From IMG/VR virus record IMGVR_UViG_3300024358_000009, positions 62,001 through 126,000 of that record: a stretch of DNA of 64,000 nt; one strand, 5' to 3'. Positions 33,097 to 43,500 of the stretch are shown in pieces; position 1 is the stretch's first letter, and every line of letters begins with the position of its first letter. Below the pieces are notes generated by a model that was not told where the DNA came from, did not search any database, and saw only the letters and a list, made by a program, of their open reading frames with translations. Both the position numbers and the translations under genes were made by a program. Origin of the DNA: a virus.

Positions 33097-34050
33097 TTAA
33101 GGCAAATCACTTTCACAAGTTAATCTTATCTCACATCCAACTAATGGATATGGCAAAAGAACCTCTCTAGACTTAACATTTTCAAATCTAATCTGTTTCC
33201 AAGCATAATCGCCACTAACCATAGCTGGATATTGAATTCCGCTACTAGAAACAGAACCGTCATAATTTAATGGGTATTTCTTATCATTTACCAATTTATA
33301 CCTATCAACGCCCATAATTCGTTTTTGCCATTGATATGTAACTATGTCATGTATTTGATTACGATCATAAGATGTTTCGCTCAATATAGTTATAATTACT
33401 TCTTGTTGATGTTTTCTGCTTAAATTGCCCAATTCTAATGGATAAAAGTTAACTTTTGGCATTGCCTCAATAATCATAGCTGGCAATTGCACTCTATTTT
33501 GAGACAAAACATCCCAAGTTCCAGATCCATTTTGTAAGAATTGAGGATCAGCTGCATTATAACTATTAAAAACTAATTGATTAAACCAAGGTTGATTTCC
33601 TTTTAAAATCTTAACGCTTCTATTAGAGTACTCACACTGGACTTTACTTCCAGAAGCTACTGGTGAATTAAAGATAATTTTTCCTTCTGGATATGATATT
33701 TTGTAACCAGAAGCACCAGTTTGACTGACTGGTATAAAATTATTATTTACATAAACACCGCTTATATTAATTGGCTGATTTGTATAACTAATACCTGTTT
33801 CCCAAACCCAATCAGATCTAACGCCTTCCCAAACTCTTCCAGAAGCATATCTTGGATCTCTAGCCATTCTTAATCTAGAAGGATCTGCCGAATGAGAAGC
33901 TATGCCACTAGGATTATTATTAATTCTATTATTAGAGAAAGCTCCAATATTTAACATCGCCCATTGTGCAAAAAAAGTGAGGGATGTTTCTAAATTTTCA
34001 GATGCTAATGGCTGGCCATAATGATTTACGCCATTAAATTCAGTTATCAT
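33097..34050 (-). CDS. Neck/tail-completion structural protein, hypothetical
   Basis: A 317-residue protein directly upstream of the tail tube gene, coupled to the gene before it by ATGA. It has a central beta-rich part (SGYKISYPEGKIIFNSPVAS; KVQCEYSNRSVKI) and KVNFYPLELGNLSRKHQQEV near 200. This position is usual for tail-terminator or connector proteins. The role is inferred from gene order only. Confidence 0.5.
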   Translation of the reverse strand: MITEFNGVNHYGQPLASENLETSLTFFAQWAMLNIGAFSNNRINNNPSGIASHSADPSRLRMARDPRYASGRVWEGVRSDWVWETGISYTNQPINISGVYVNNNFIPVSQTGASGYKISYPEGKIIFNSPVASGSKVQCEYSNRSVKILKGNQPWFNQLVFNSYNAADPQFLQNGSGTWDVLSQNRVQLPAMIIEAMPKVNFYPLELGNLSRKHQQEVIITILSETSYDRNQIHDIVTYQWQKRIMGVDRYKLVNDKKYPLNYDGSVSSSGIQYPAMVSGDYAWKQIRFENVKSREVLLPYPLVGCEIRLTCESDLP

Positions 34051-34748
34051 GAAAATCTACCCTCTCTATTAATAATTTCATTTATCTGAGGTATAGCCCG
34101 ATCAAAAGACCTAGTTATCCAATTATCTTCTTCTGTTCCGCTAAACTCTGGGCTAATATTAAAACCATCTACACCTTTAAAGTATCCGCCATCGTAAAAT
34201 TTTGAATATTTAACTCTAGCTGCTATAGTTGTCGGTTGAACCATAAGGGCAAATCTACTTCGTGAGTTTTTCTGTATAGAGTTATAATATCTAACTTCAT
34301 AATTCTGTATAAGTATGCCAGAACCTTCTAATAATAACCACCTCAACCAAGGTATTGTTCCTGCTTTAGACTCATAACTTCCCAATGGATGATCTGCTAC
34401 TCCTTGTATACCTTCTCTGCGTAATAAATAAAGTGCCATTCCGCCCAAAGAATTTGCAGTAGCATCTTTTTTAACAAAGTTAATTTTACTAGTTATATAA
34501 CTGGCTATAGTAGGAATAATACTTTCTGGGTTTTCGACACCAAGATCTAATCTTAATCGCCCCCTAAGATCAGTTAAAGATTCAGCTTCTGGAGCAGTTT
34601 TAATGTAATAATCTATTATGCTAACTATAGAAGGTCTTATTCTTTTAATTAAATCACTTATATACTTAGATGTGATTTTTCTAAGTTCTTCTTTTAATCC
34701 TTTTTCAAGTTCTTTGCCGTCTAATGATATAGACCATTTATATTCCAT
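34047..34748 (-). CDS. Head-tail joining protein candidate
   Basis: A 233-residue protein whose N-terminal half is helical (LEKGLKEELRKITSKYISDL, then IRPSIVSIIDYYIKT), followed by a loop-rich C-terminal half with ALYLLRREGIQG and WLRWLLLEGSGILI. This recalls HK97 gp10-type joining proteins in size and layout, and its neighbours are other neck candidates. Similarity is general, so the call is tentative. Confidence 0.4.
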   Translation of the reverse strand: MEYKWSISLDGKELEKGLKEELRKITSKYISDLIKRIRPSIVSIIDYYIKTAPEAESLTDLRGRLRLDLGVENPESIIPTIASYITSKINFVKKDATANSLGGMALYLLRREGIQGVADHPLGSYESKAGTIPWLRWLLLEGSGILIQNYEVRYYNSIQKNSRSRFALMVQPTTIAARVKYSKFYDGGYFKGVDGFNISPEFSGTEEDNWITRSFDRAIPQINEIINREGRFS

Positions 34749-34750
34749 AA

Positions 34751-35272
34751 CTAAGCACCAACTCTTGTCCAGTTAGCAACCCAGTATTTGCCTTGCACTA
34801 TATTACCTTGATCTATAGGTTCGCCCAAAAGTTCATATGTATATCTAATTAAGCCTTCAATATCTAACTGAAAGACCATCTTTCTTGTTTGCAAAACATC
34901 AGGAAGATCTTTCATGTAGCCTTTTGTTTGTATACTTCCGTCTGGCAATTGAATATGTGCTGGAAGTTTTTGAAAAAAATCTTTAGGAGAGTTAGCTACT
35001 AAAACTTTTATATCCTTAGTCATTGAATTAAAATGCAAACCGCTGCCATCACACATTGGACATGTAGATCCATTTTCAAACGGTATTGGGCCACCATTAG
35101 TCCATGTATTGGAAGATTTATTTCCTATTGGGTCGAATAGACAGTTTACGCAAGGAGAAGCAATAGGTGGATATATAAGTCTACAAGTTTTTCCAAGTTG
35201 ATCTATAAGATCATCTATGGCGAATTCCGCTATTTGTTTAATATCATCAGTTAATGAAAATATTTTTGCCAT
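34751..35272 (-). CDS. Zinc-finger neck-region protein
   Basis: A 173-residue protein with two Cys pairs: CVNC (about 41-44) and CPMCDGSG (about 71-78), separated by a Gly/Pro-rich loop NGGPIPFENGS. The second pair has the DnaJ-type CxxCxGxG form, and four cysteines could hold one zinc. The C-terminal half is a compact alpha/beta segment (MVFQLDIEGLIRYTYELLGE). It overlaps neighbours by a base or less and lies among connector candidates, so it is probably a structural neck protein stabilised by zinc. Confidence 0.5.
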   Translation of the reverse strand: MAKIFSLTDDIKQIAEFAIDDLIDQLGKTCRLIYPPIASPCVNCLFDPIGNKSSNTWTNGGPIPFENGSTCPMCDGSGLHFNSMTKDIKVLVANSPKDFFQKLPAHIQLPDGSIQTKGYMKDLPDVLQTRKMVFQLDIEGLIRYTYELLGEPIDQGNIVQGKYWVANWTRVGA

Positions 35273-36525
35273 TATTTTGTCCAGTATATTTTAATGGGTC
35301 TTGATCTAAATCTAGTGTCAGTAGAAGTTACACTTAAATTTGCTACAGCTATTTGATTTGGATTTATTCCATAATTACCAGATAAACTCAAAGATAAATC
35401 TTTAAACACTGCTATGCCATCGGTTGGAGTAACGGTAGTTGTTCCATTAAGAGAAACCGTTGGATTACCATAAATATTTTCAACTCCAGCAACACTGATT
35501 GATATTGTTCCTGTAATATTTTGATATGTCATATTGGCTTGACCATCAGCAGGAACATTAACTATAGATCCTGTAAAATTATCTCCATTGTCATAAACAT
35601 TGTCATATCCAGTTACAGCTTCTATAACTATTGGAATAGTAAATTGTTCGCCAGCTTTTTGTATTTGTGAGTTTTGTGGATAAATAACGGCATTAAGTCT
35701 GGCTGGTATACTTCTAGCTCTTGTATTTGTATAACCAAATATTCCTGTCGGAGAAGCTCTAAATGGGTGATGTGCAGCTGGAATACTATTCATTATGCTT
35801 AAATTATTAATGCTATTGTGAGAAATTAAAATATTGAATGTGGATGGATTTAAATAAGATTCCTGTGGTAATATTTTAAAATAACCAGATGATCCTAAAT
35901 TATCATACTGTAATGTTAAATAATAAACTTTATCAGCAGCTGGTATTCCCCATTTGTTTGCAGAAGTAACAGCACCAAAAGATGTGTATAATGTTGGTTT
36001 AAAAGTAGCACTATTATTTGATGAGTGCCAAGAACAGCTGAAACTGGTATTGCTTAATGAAATAACATTGTCTTCTTTATCAAAAAATTGAAAAAAGTAA
36101 GTTATAAATCCTTCGGTTGGATAATTAGCTGGCCCATTTATTTCTACTTCGTACTCTGAAGGAATCCTTCCGTTAATAGGTCTTTCATAAGGTAAACTAT
36201 TAATGGTTTTTGGTAAAACCTTAGTGACTAAATCTGTATAATTACTATGATAAAGTTTCATATAAGATGGATATATTACATTAGATAACTGGCAATTTGG
36301 GAGAATTGGAATCCACTTACTTAAATTATCACGCCAAATATAGATAATATTATTTAATGTGTTTTGCCACAACCCTCCTTGTTTATCGGCTAATGTTGGT
36401 GCTGTTGGTGCTCTAAATATTCTTTCTCTTTCAATTCTTTTCCACCCATTAAAATTACTAAAAATAAATAGATTGTTATCTACTTCATAAACTTCATTTT
36501 CTTGTGGATTAATTGGAAAAGGCAT
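35272..36525 (-). CDS. Virion protein with shared N-terminal module and Ig-like tail
   Basis: The start is set at 36525 (MPFPINPQENEVYEV) because GAGG lies a few bases upstream; the longer frame to 36609 only runs back through the previous gene's end. Residues 1-75 repeat the module of the 80-residue protein next door (INPxxxxxxxxxNxxF, a GWxR/QxE segment, then YIWRDNLSKWIPI). The C-terminal two-thirds are beta-rich, with SLNGTTTVTPTDGIAVFKDL typical of bacterial Ig-like domains. Likely an adhesin-type virion decoration. Confidence 0.55.
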   Translation of the reverse strand: MPFPINPQENEVYEVDNNLFIFSNFNGWKRIERERIFRAPTAPTLADKQGGLWQNTLNNIIYIWRDNLSKWIPILPNCQLSNVIYPSYMKLYHSNYTDLVTKVLPKTINSLPYERPINGRIPSEYEVEINGPANYPTEGFITYFFQFFDKEDNVISLSNTSFSCSWHSSNNSATFKPTLYTSFGAVTSANKWGIPAADKVYYLTLQYDNLGSSGYFKILPQESYLNPSTFNILISHNSINNLSIMNSIPAAHHPFRASPTGIFGYTNTRARSIPARLNAVIYPQNSQIQKAGEQFTIPIVIEAVTGYDNVYDNGDNFTGSIVNVPADGQANMTYQNITGTISISVAGVENIYGNPTVSLNGTTTVTPTDGIAVFKDLSLSLSGNYGINPNQIAVANLSVTSTDTRFRSRPIKIYWTK

Positions 36526-36532
36526 TTTAACC

Positions 36533-36775
36533 TCATGTACATTTAGTCGAAAAGTATGGTATCCAATTATTGTTTTCCCAAAAATAAATAACACCACCGT
36601 CTTCGTCAAACCAAATTGCTATTCTTGAAGAATCTATATTTTGAGTTGGTCGATCTGGTTGTGCAAAAAAATTGGTAGGTTCTTCTTGTACCCAGCCAAT
36701 ATCTTGTTTGTATCTAAAATATTTGTTTCCAATTACATGTATATCATCATTAACTGGATTTATAGGAAAAGGCAT
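36533..36775 (-). CDS. Single-module FW-type virion protein
   Basis: Only 80 residues, with AGGGG before the ATG. It is almost entirely one module, MPFPINPVNDDIHVIGNKYF ... AIWFDEDGGVIYFWENNNWIP, also present at the N-terminus of the next gene (35272-36525), near the N-terminus of the 2647-residue protein and at the C-terminus of the fibre 45522-48467. It may be a stand-alone subunit that binds its larger relatives. Confidence 0.55.
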   Translation of the reverse strand: MPFPINPVNDDIHVIGNKYFRYKQDIGWVQEEPTNFFAQPDRPTQNIDSSRIAIWFDEDGGVIYFWENNNWIPYFSTKCT

Positions 36776-36776
36776 A

Positions 36777-37586
36777 TTAGTTCCCCTTTAAATCGCTTAA
36801 TATAGTTCCTGGAGGTTCATAATTTGCAAAAACATAAAAATATCTAGGTCCAGTGTTTTGATAAGACAATTCATGATCAGCAAACCCAAAATTTTGAACT
36901 CTTGTTTCTGGTAATTGTGCAGTTTCTAAATAACTCCATTTCGGCCCTTTTTCCATTCCGTTAAAAATAGCTGCGTCAAAATTTATTGGGTTTCTTACTT
37001 CTAGGTTTCTTTTGTCAATTGAACCTGTATAACAATTATGTGCACCCAAAGGAATTCCCTCTGGTAGTTCAAACTTTAAATAGTTTACATTTGTTAAATC
37101 GGTCAAACTTTTCCATCTATCAAAAGGAAAACCATTAGTTGAAGCACTAATAAATTTTTCTAAACTTGGATCTCCTAATGTATAATAGTACTGTTTACTT
37201 TTTGGATCTTTTCCTGCGTTACATTCATATAAAAATGATATGTATAAAAAAGGTTTTTCTTCTAAATAATAAAATTTAAAATAAATACTTGTTTTAAATC
37301 CGACTTCCTTAACTAATTCCTCTGGACAACAACCAATAGGATGTCCTGATGAAAAATTTTGATCGTAAATCATAATATCGACATTTGATTTTCCATAATT
37401 TGAATTTTTTATATACTGTTTTGTCTGTGGAAACTCGTAGTAAAATTGATGATTAAAATCTCTTGGGTTAAAATTTAAATTTTTATTTTTTAAAAAAAGC
37501 CAAGATGGACTTTGTGATCTCCAATTGAATCTTGGATCTGTAAAGAAAAATCCAGCTGTTAAATTATAAACTTTGTTGTTTAACAT
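36777..37586 (-). CDS. Virion protein, hypothetical
   Basis: A 269-residue protein coupled to the preceding giant gene by TAATG. It is aromatic-rich (NWRSQSPSWLFLKNKNLNF; FKFYYLEEKPFLYISFLYE). Its pattern of MIYDQNFSSGHPIGCC and a closing YQNTGPRYFYVFANYEPPG resembles a domain inside the 2647-residue protein (residues near 1550-1750: CLVGIVFYDKNIKE; NPIFYVAASYNPKNP), so it is probably a paralogue of that part. Role unknown. Confidence 0.5.
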   Translation of the reverse strand: MLNNKVYNLTAGFFFTDPRFNWRSQSPSWLFLKNKNLNFNPRDFNHQFYYEFPQTKQYIKNSNYGKSNVDIMIYDQNFSSGHPIGCCPEELVKEVGFKTSIYFKFYYLEEKPFLYISFLYECNAGKDPKSKQYYYTLGDPSLEKFISASTNGFPFDRWKSLTDLTNVNYLKFELPEGIPLGAHNCYTGSIDKRNLEVRNPINFDAAIFNGMEKGPKWSYLETAQLPETRVQNFGFADHELSYQNTGPRYFYVFANYEPPGTILSDLKGN

Positions 37587-40500
37587 TATTTTCGTCCTGC
37601 TGCAACATAAGGTGGTTTATTTGGCTTGCCATTAAACTCTCCAGTTGCCCAATCTAAATAAGCTTGTTCTGCCGTAAGGTTTTTGCCTGGTATACTATAA
37701 AAACAAATATCTTTAGAGATGTTTTGCTCTCCGGTTACTTGATATTGTTTTTGCTCTCCTTTGACATTTACATTAACTGTATCTAATGAATTTCCTGGAA
37801 TAGATTGCAAGCATCCATCTTCATCTATGTATGTTTTGTATTTAATAGTCATTTGTGCACAAAAACCAACTTCTTTTGGTTGTTGTACAACTTCACCATT
37901 AACCAAAGCATTTTTAACATTTGATTTACAAAAATTACAAGGTTCAAGTTTGCCTCCAAAATTATCTATGTTTGTATCTGTGTAAGGAGGAGTTGCAAAT
38001 TTTTGTCCATTATAATCTCTTTGAACACAAGGAGGTTTTGGTTCATTACCACGCCTTAAATTATCTACAACTACAGCTGGATTGCCTGGTTGTGGTACTC
38101 CAGCTATACCTCCACCACCACCAAAACCACCACCACCTAAACCAAGACCTCCTAAACCACCTAATCCGCCTAAACCGCCTGGATAACCATATCCACCGCC
38201 AAAACCTCCTGGTCCTGGTCCTGGAGGCAAACAGTCTAAAAGACCTGGAGTTCCTCCATAAATAGCATGTTCACATATTTTTTTAATTCCACAAGCTGTA
38301 TTTATAAGTATAGATTTACAACATTTATTAACTATATTAGTTATAATTCCATAAACACCTCTTATATAAAAAGTATATACTTCTTCTCCTGGTGGACATG
38401 ATCCATTAACAGGATTAGTTCCGGTTGGTAATGGATTTGGTGGTTGTGGGCGTGTAGGACCAGTAACAGGATTTGTAGAATTAGTACCAATAACACCTGG
38501 GCCAACAGCATATGGTTCTGGTTTAACCAAAGGACTGTCTGGGTTAATAGCTAAAGCAGAAGAATTAAAATTATCATCTGGATCTTCAGCACCTTCTGGA
38601 TTTGCTAAATCTTGCGAAGGAACTATTTCTCCAGTAGGATTTCCATCTTCATCTACATAAGGTCTTCCAGTCGCAGGATCTATTTGTAAGTTATAAGTTA
38701 AATTATTAAAATTTGAAACAGTTGTACATTTTCCATAAGAAAGCATGAATGGATCAACATTTTTAATGTTTGCTGACCAATGAGACATAATGTCAGCTTG
38801 CGTAACTGGTGCTATATTAGATAAAGATGTTAATAATTCTCCCCATTGAGCAGCACTAATAACCATGCCCTGACCTTCTGCCATAGCTGAAGGAGAACCA
38901 TTAAATCCAATAAGATTTTCACCACAAGGACCATTCTTTTCTAGAATAGCTTGTTGTAATGAACCACTCATATTTGAACTACTGAATGGGCCTACAAGCG
39001 GAACATAATCGCCTTCGTTATATAATTCATTTGGCTTATTTATTGAAAAATATTTTTTAGGATCTGTTTCTTTTCCATGAAAGTAAGAAGAACATGCTTG
39101 TCCAACTAAACTAGCAGCACTATCAATAAACTTGCTTCCGTTATTTCTATTTAACCAAAGACCTTTTAACAAACACGGTCCAAAACCAAAGTTAACAGCT
39201 GAATTAGTTCCATTTAACATATTTCCTATTTCAAGCGTGTTATGATTACCTATAAGTGCTATAGTTCCATTTTTAAATCTATGTAAACCAACTTCTGATT
39301 CTGGATCTGGATAATAAACCTCACATCTTGGATTACAAATTGCACCAGCTACGAAATTTGGTAACCAACCAGTATCTCCAGATATATTTACAGAACCTCT
39401 ATAGTATGGGTCTGGTCCATAAAGAAAACCACGCTCATATGGATCGTTATAAAAACCAATAGTATTAAAAGTTACAACTAAGAAATTAGAATAACCATCT
39501 TCTTCATTACCTCTTCTTGTAAAAGCAGGACTTAATATAAAATAAGCTGTTTGTGCAGAAAATGTGTAGCCTTCTGGGGTTGTATATTTACTTGTTTTAC
39601 AACCAGTTTTTATGTGTTCATCAATTTTTATATTTAATGAATCAGTGATTGGATAAGAAGGTTTTCTACAATTTGTAGCATCTAAATGAGGAACTGGAAA
39701 AACATTGCTATTAGCTAAAACATTTGTTAACGCAAAATAATTTCTTTGTGCCTCTAATAATCCCATTGCAGACGCAGATATTGATGGTAACACAACGCCA
39801 AAATCTGGATTATTTTGTGCTGGAAAATCACCGCAATTAAAAAGATAAGATGTATCACTTCTGTCGGGACTTCTAATATCGTGAATATTTGTTCCATGAA
39901 CTGAATGTTTTAACTGAGTAAATCTTAACCAAGATCTTCCAATTCTACCCTTTTCTTTTTGTGAGTAGTTCCAATAACAAACGGTATTCGACATAACTGG
40001 ACCACCAGAATTATTTACTGGATCGCCAATGTCATTTTCAATAACTTTTCTTACATAACCACCAACAGTTATATAGATTTTACCATTTCTAAATGTAATT
40101 CCATCGGGCATTTTAAGAGCAGTACCAGAAGGACCAACGGTTGTAGTTGTTCCTCCCGGCCCTGTAGTTGTTGTAGTAGCTGTAGTCGTGGTTGTAGTTA
40201 CAACAGGAGGTAATGGAGGACGATTAATACTTATTTTTGTTGTTGTTGTTTGAGTATTTGGTGTTGTTGTAGTAGTTGTTATTAAACCTGTGCAATCTGG
40301 TTCTAATGTAATTCTTGTGGTATTATTATATTCAATATTTGTTCCGCCTATATGCCTTATTTCTTTTAACATACCTCTGATATTATATATATTTCCTATA
40401 GAGTATGCATCTAATGTTTGGTATATAGAAAGAGGGTTTTTAGGATTATAACTTGCAGCAACATAGAAAATCGGATTTGAATTTTGTCTTGTCAAAGTTG

Positions 40501-43500
40501 ATTCATGAACATAAAATTCTGGTTGAATATAACCATATTTTAAAAGCGATCTTCCATAAGGTAATTGTTTAAAAGAACATTCCCACCTAGATATAAAAGC
40601 TTTTTGTTGTTCTTCATTTTGATAAGGAACAATTTCTTTTATATTTTTATCATAAAATACTATACCAACTAAACAACCATGACTTGCATGCCAAGGATCT
40701 CTATTCAATACGACAGAATTAAGATATTGTTTTTGACTTGGATTTCTAATTATTATAGGAACAAATCTTTCATCTTTAAATATAGAGCCTGTTCCTGAAA
40801 GTTGATCGATTATTTGTTTTTGTGAATCATTTAATTGTGGATATGATTTTTTCCAAAAATAAAATGTTGTTCCTCCAGATTGATATTCTTCCTGTGTATC
40901 AAACCAAAGTTGTAATTGCCAAGTTATATAATGAAGACCTATATTTATATTTGATCTAGAAGAAAAACCTCTTAAAATAATACTTGTGTTTATAAATCTT
41001 TTTGTGTTTAAGTTGAAAAGACACTTTCTTGGAATGTTACAACTTTTTAAAAAGTCATAATATGGACCAGTTTCTTCAGGTGGATATTCATTGGTTAATG
41101 GATCTGTTAAAATAGAAATTGGTTTATAAGCAAAATAATATAAAGTTGGATCATTATTAGTAATAAAATCATTAGATGTTAATTTTTCAAATCTTCCATC
41201 TGGCAAATCTGTTACATAAATTCCAGTATAAGGACTAGTACTATATTGTTTATAATAATTTAAAAATAAATTTAATTCAGGACAACAATTATTTGCTGGT
41301 TTAGATAAATTATTTAAATTAAAACAATATTGAAAAGTTGATGTCAATTCTGCTTTAGCTAAATCGCATGGTGTAGGAGGTGCACTTGTAGTAGTGGTTG
41401 TAGTAGTGGTAGTGGTAGTTGTACAGATAGCTAAAGAAGCTGCCTGTAAAGCAGTTTCACATTCTTCCTGAGATGTGTATATTCCACTTCCATCAACTTC
41501 ACAAACACAATCAAAACAATCTAAAGCTTCGTTATAAACAGATTTCCAACTTGGACATGGAGTTGTACTAGTGGTAGTTGTTGTGGTTGTTGTAGTAGTC
41601 GTAGTCGGAGGAGTAATACTACTACATTCAACATGGTGAACATGAGCATTGCCATTAAAGAAACTGGTTATTACAAATTTATCGGTATCGGTGTTTTCAT
41701 TTTTTGGAAAGAATTCTATGTTATGAAATAAATAGTCTTCACCGAGATCATATTCATGCCAATTAAAACTATCAAATGTAAAATATATATATCTTTTATC
41801 AGTTAATGCTATCGCACCTATTCCATTTGAAACTACATCTATAAATTTTACTGGGGCATTAGCATTAATATTATTTATTATTACTGATTGCCACTGAGTA
41901 AAATTATTTGGATATGAAACTTTAAGATTACCATTATTATCTATTGCTAAATAATGCAAAGAATCAAAATCTATTCTTTTGTAAGTGGATTTGAGTGTTA
42001 TGCCTTGGTTTTGAGCTATTATAAATGTATTTGAATTTCCTTTTTTAACATAAACATCATCCGATGAACTTGTTGATAATATAAAAATATCACTATTATT
42101 TGTAATTGGTTCTAAATAAGCATCTCCATTAAATGTACCTTCAAAAATTTTACCACTTCCAAAATAACACTTATATACATTGTTGTTTTTAGTTAAAAAA
42201 TAGTTTTTTGTAACAGAAACTACATATTCTTCAGAAGTTTCAAAAATTAATTGTTCTGGAGGTAAAATACTTGGAGCAATAATCATAGAAGAATCTGTGT
42301 TTAAAACAGCTTCTATATTAAAATTAATATCAATAGGCGTATTAAAACTAGAATTATTTGGTGTGTTTATTAAGTTATAACCTAAATTATCAAAAAGATC
42401 ATATCTAATTTCTGTATCAAATAAATTAATGTCATTTGTTTTATAAAATGTCTCTAAATTTCCAAGTATATAAATAATGGCTGTTTTATTTGTATTATTA
42501 CCAATAGAAGATAAATAACCTTTTTTAATATATGGACTTGGAGAAGTAGCTTTTTCAACTTTTACTGTTTTCCAAGTTCCAAAACACTCTGGAGGTGCTT
42601 GAGTAGTTGTTGTAGTCGTTGTTGTGGTTGTTGTCGTTGTTGTCGTAGTAGTTGTGGTGGTATTTAAACTAGTAGTTGTTGTAGTTGTATTAAAATTATT
42701 TTGTAATACATGCACATCGCAAGAACATGATTCTGTTAAAAATTCAAAATTTGGAATTGACTGAAATTTATTGAAAGTTGTAACAAATTTAGGTTCTATT
42801 ATTGAAGTGTTATTTTTATTAGTTGGACTATTAAAACTTCTATACATAAAAGGAAATTTTTGATCATCAGTATTTCCAAAATAAACCGGAAGAGTTTGAT
42901 AAAGCAAAACAGTTTCTATGCCGGTTTTTAATGGAACAGAAAAATTATTTGAAACAAGAGATATTTTAAAGTTATCTAATCCTAGATCACCAAGTTCTGT
43001 TAAATTAGGTTCAAAAAGTTTTATATATGGTATTTTTATAATATTTAAACATTCAACTGGAGAACCAAAAAAAAGCACATCATTTAACTGATCGGTTAAG
43101 CTTTTTCCGGCTTCGCCAGGTTCATAAAATTCATAACATTGTTTTCGCAAAACAATATACAAACTGTGCCAATCAGCATCAGATGCAACATATTCCAAAT
43201 TACATTTATTATAATCGGTATCCAAAAGTATTTTATAATCTGTAGCGTTGTCATCGCCTTGCTCAAGAATAAATTTAGAAATACTTGGTGCAGTTCCTGA
43301 TGGAAGACCGTTATTTTGTAATAAATATTTAAATGTATAAAATTCAAATGGTGTAGCTACAAAGAAATTTGAAACAAAGGTTGTGTTTCCATTTATAATT
43401 TCGGTAGTACGATTTTCATGAATAAAAATAGAACCTTTAATGTCATATTTATCTTCAAATATTTTTACAAAGTTATAAGTTATAAAACCAGAAGCATTTT

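Noticed and set aside
36526-36609. Longer N-terminus for the gene ending at 35272
   Set aside because: It lies within the end of the upstream gene, and GAGG directly precedes ATG 36525 at a module start shared with the neighbour.
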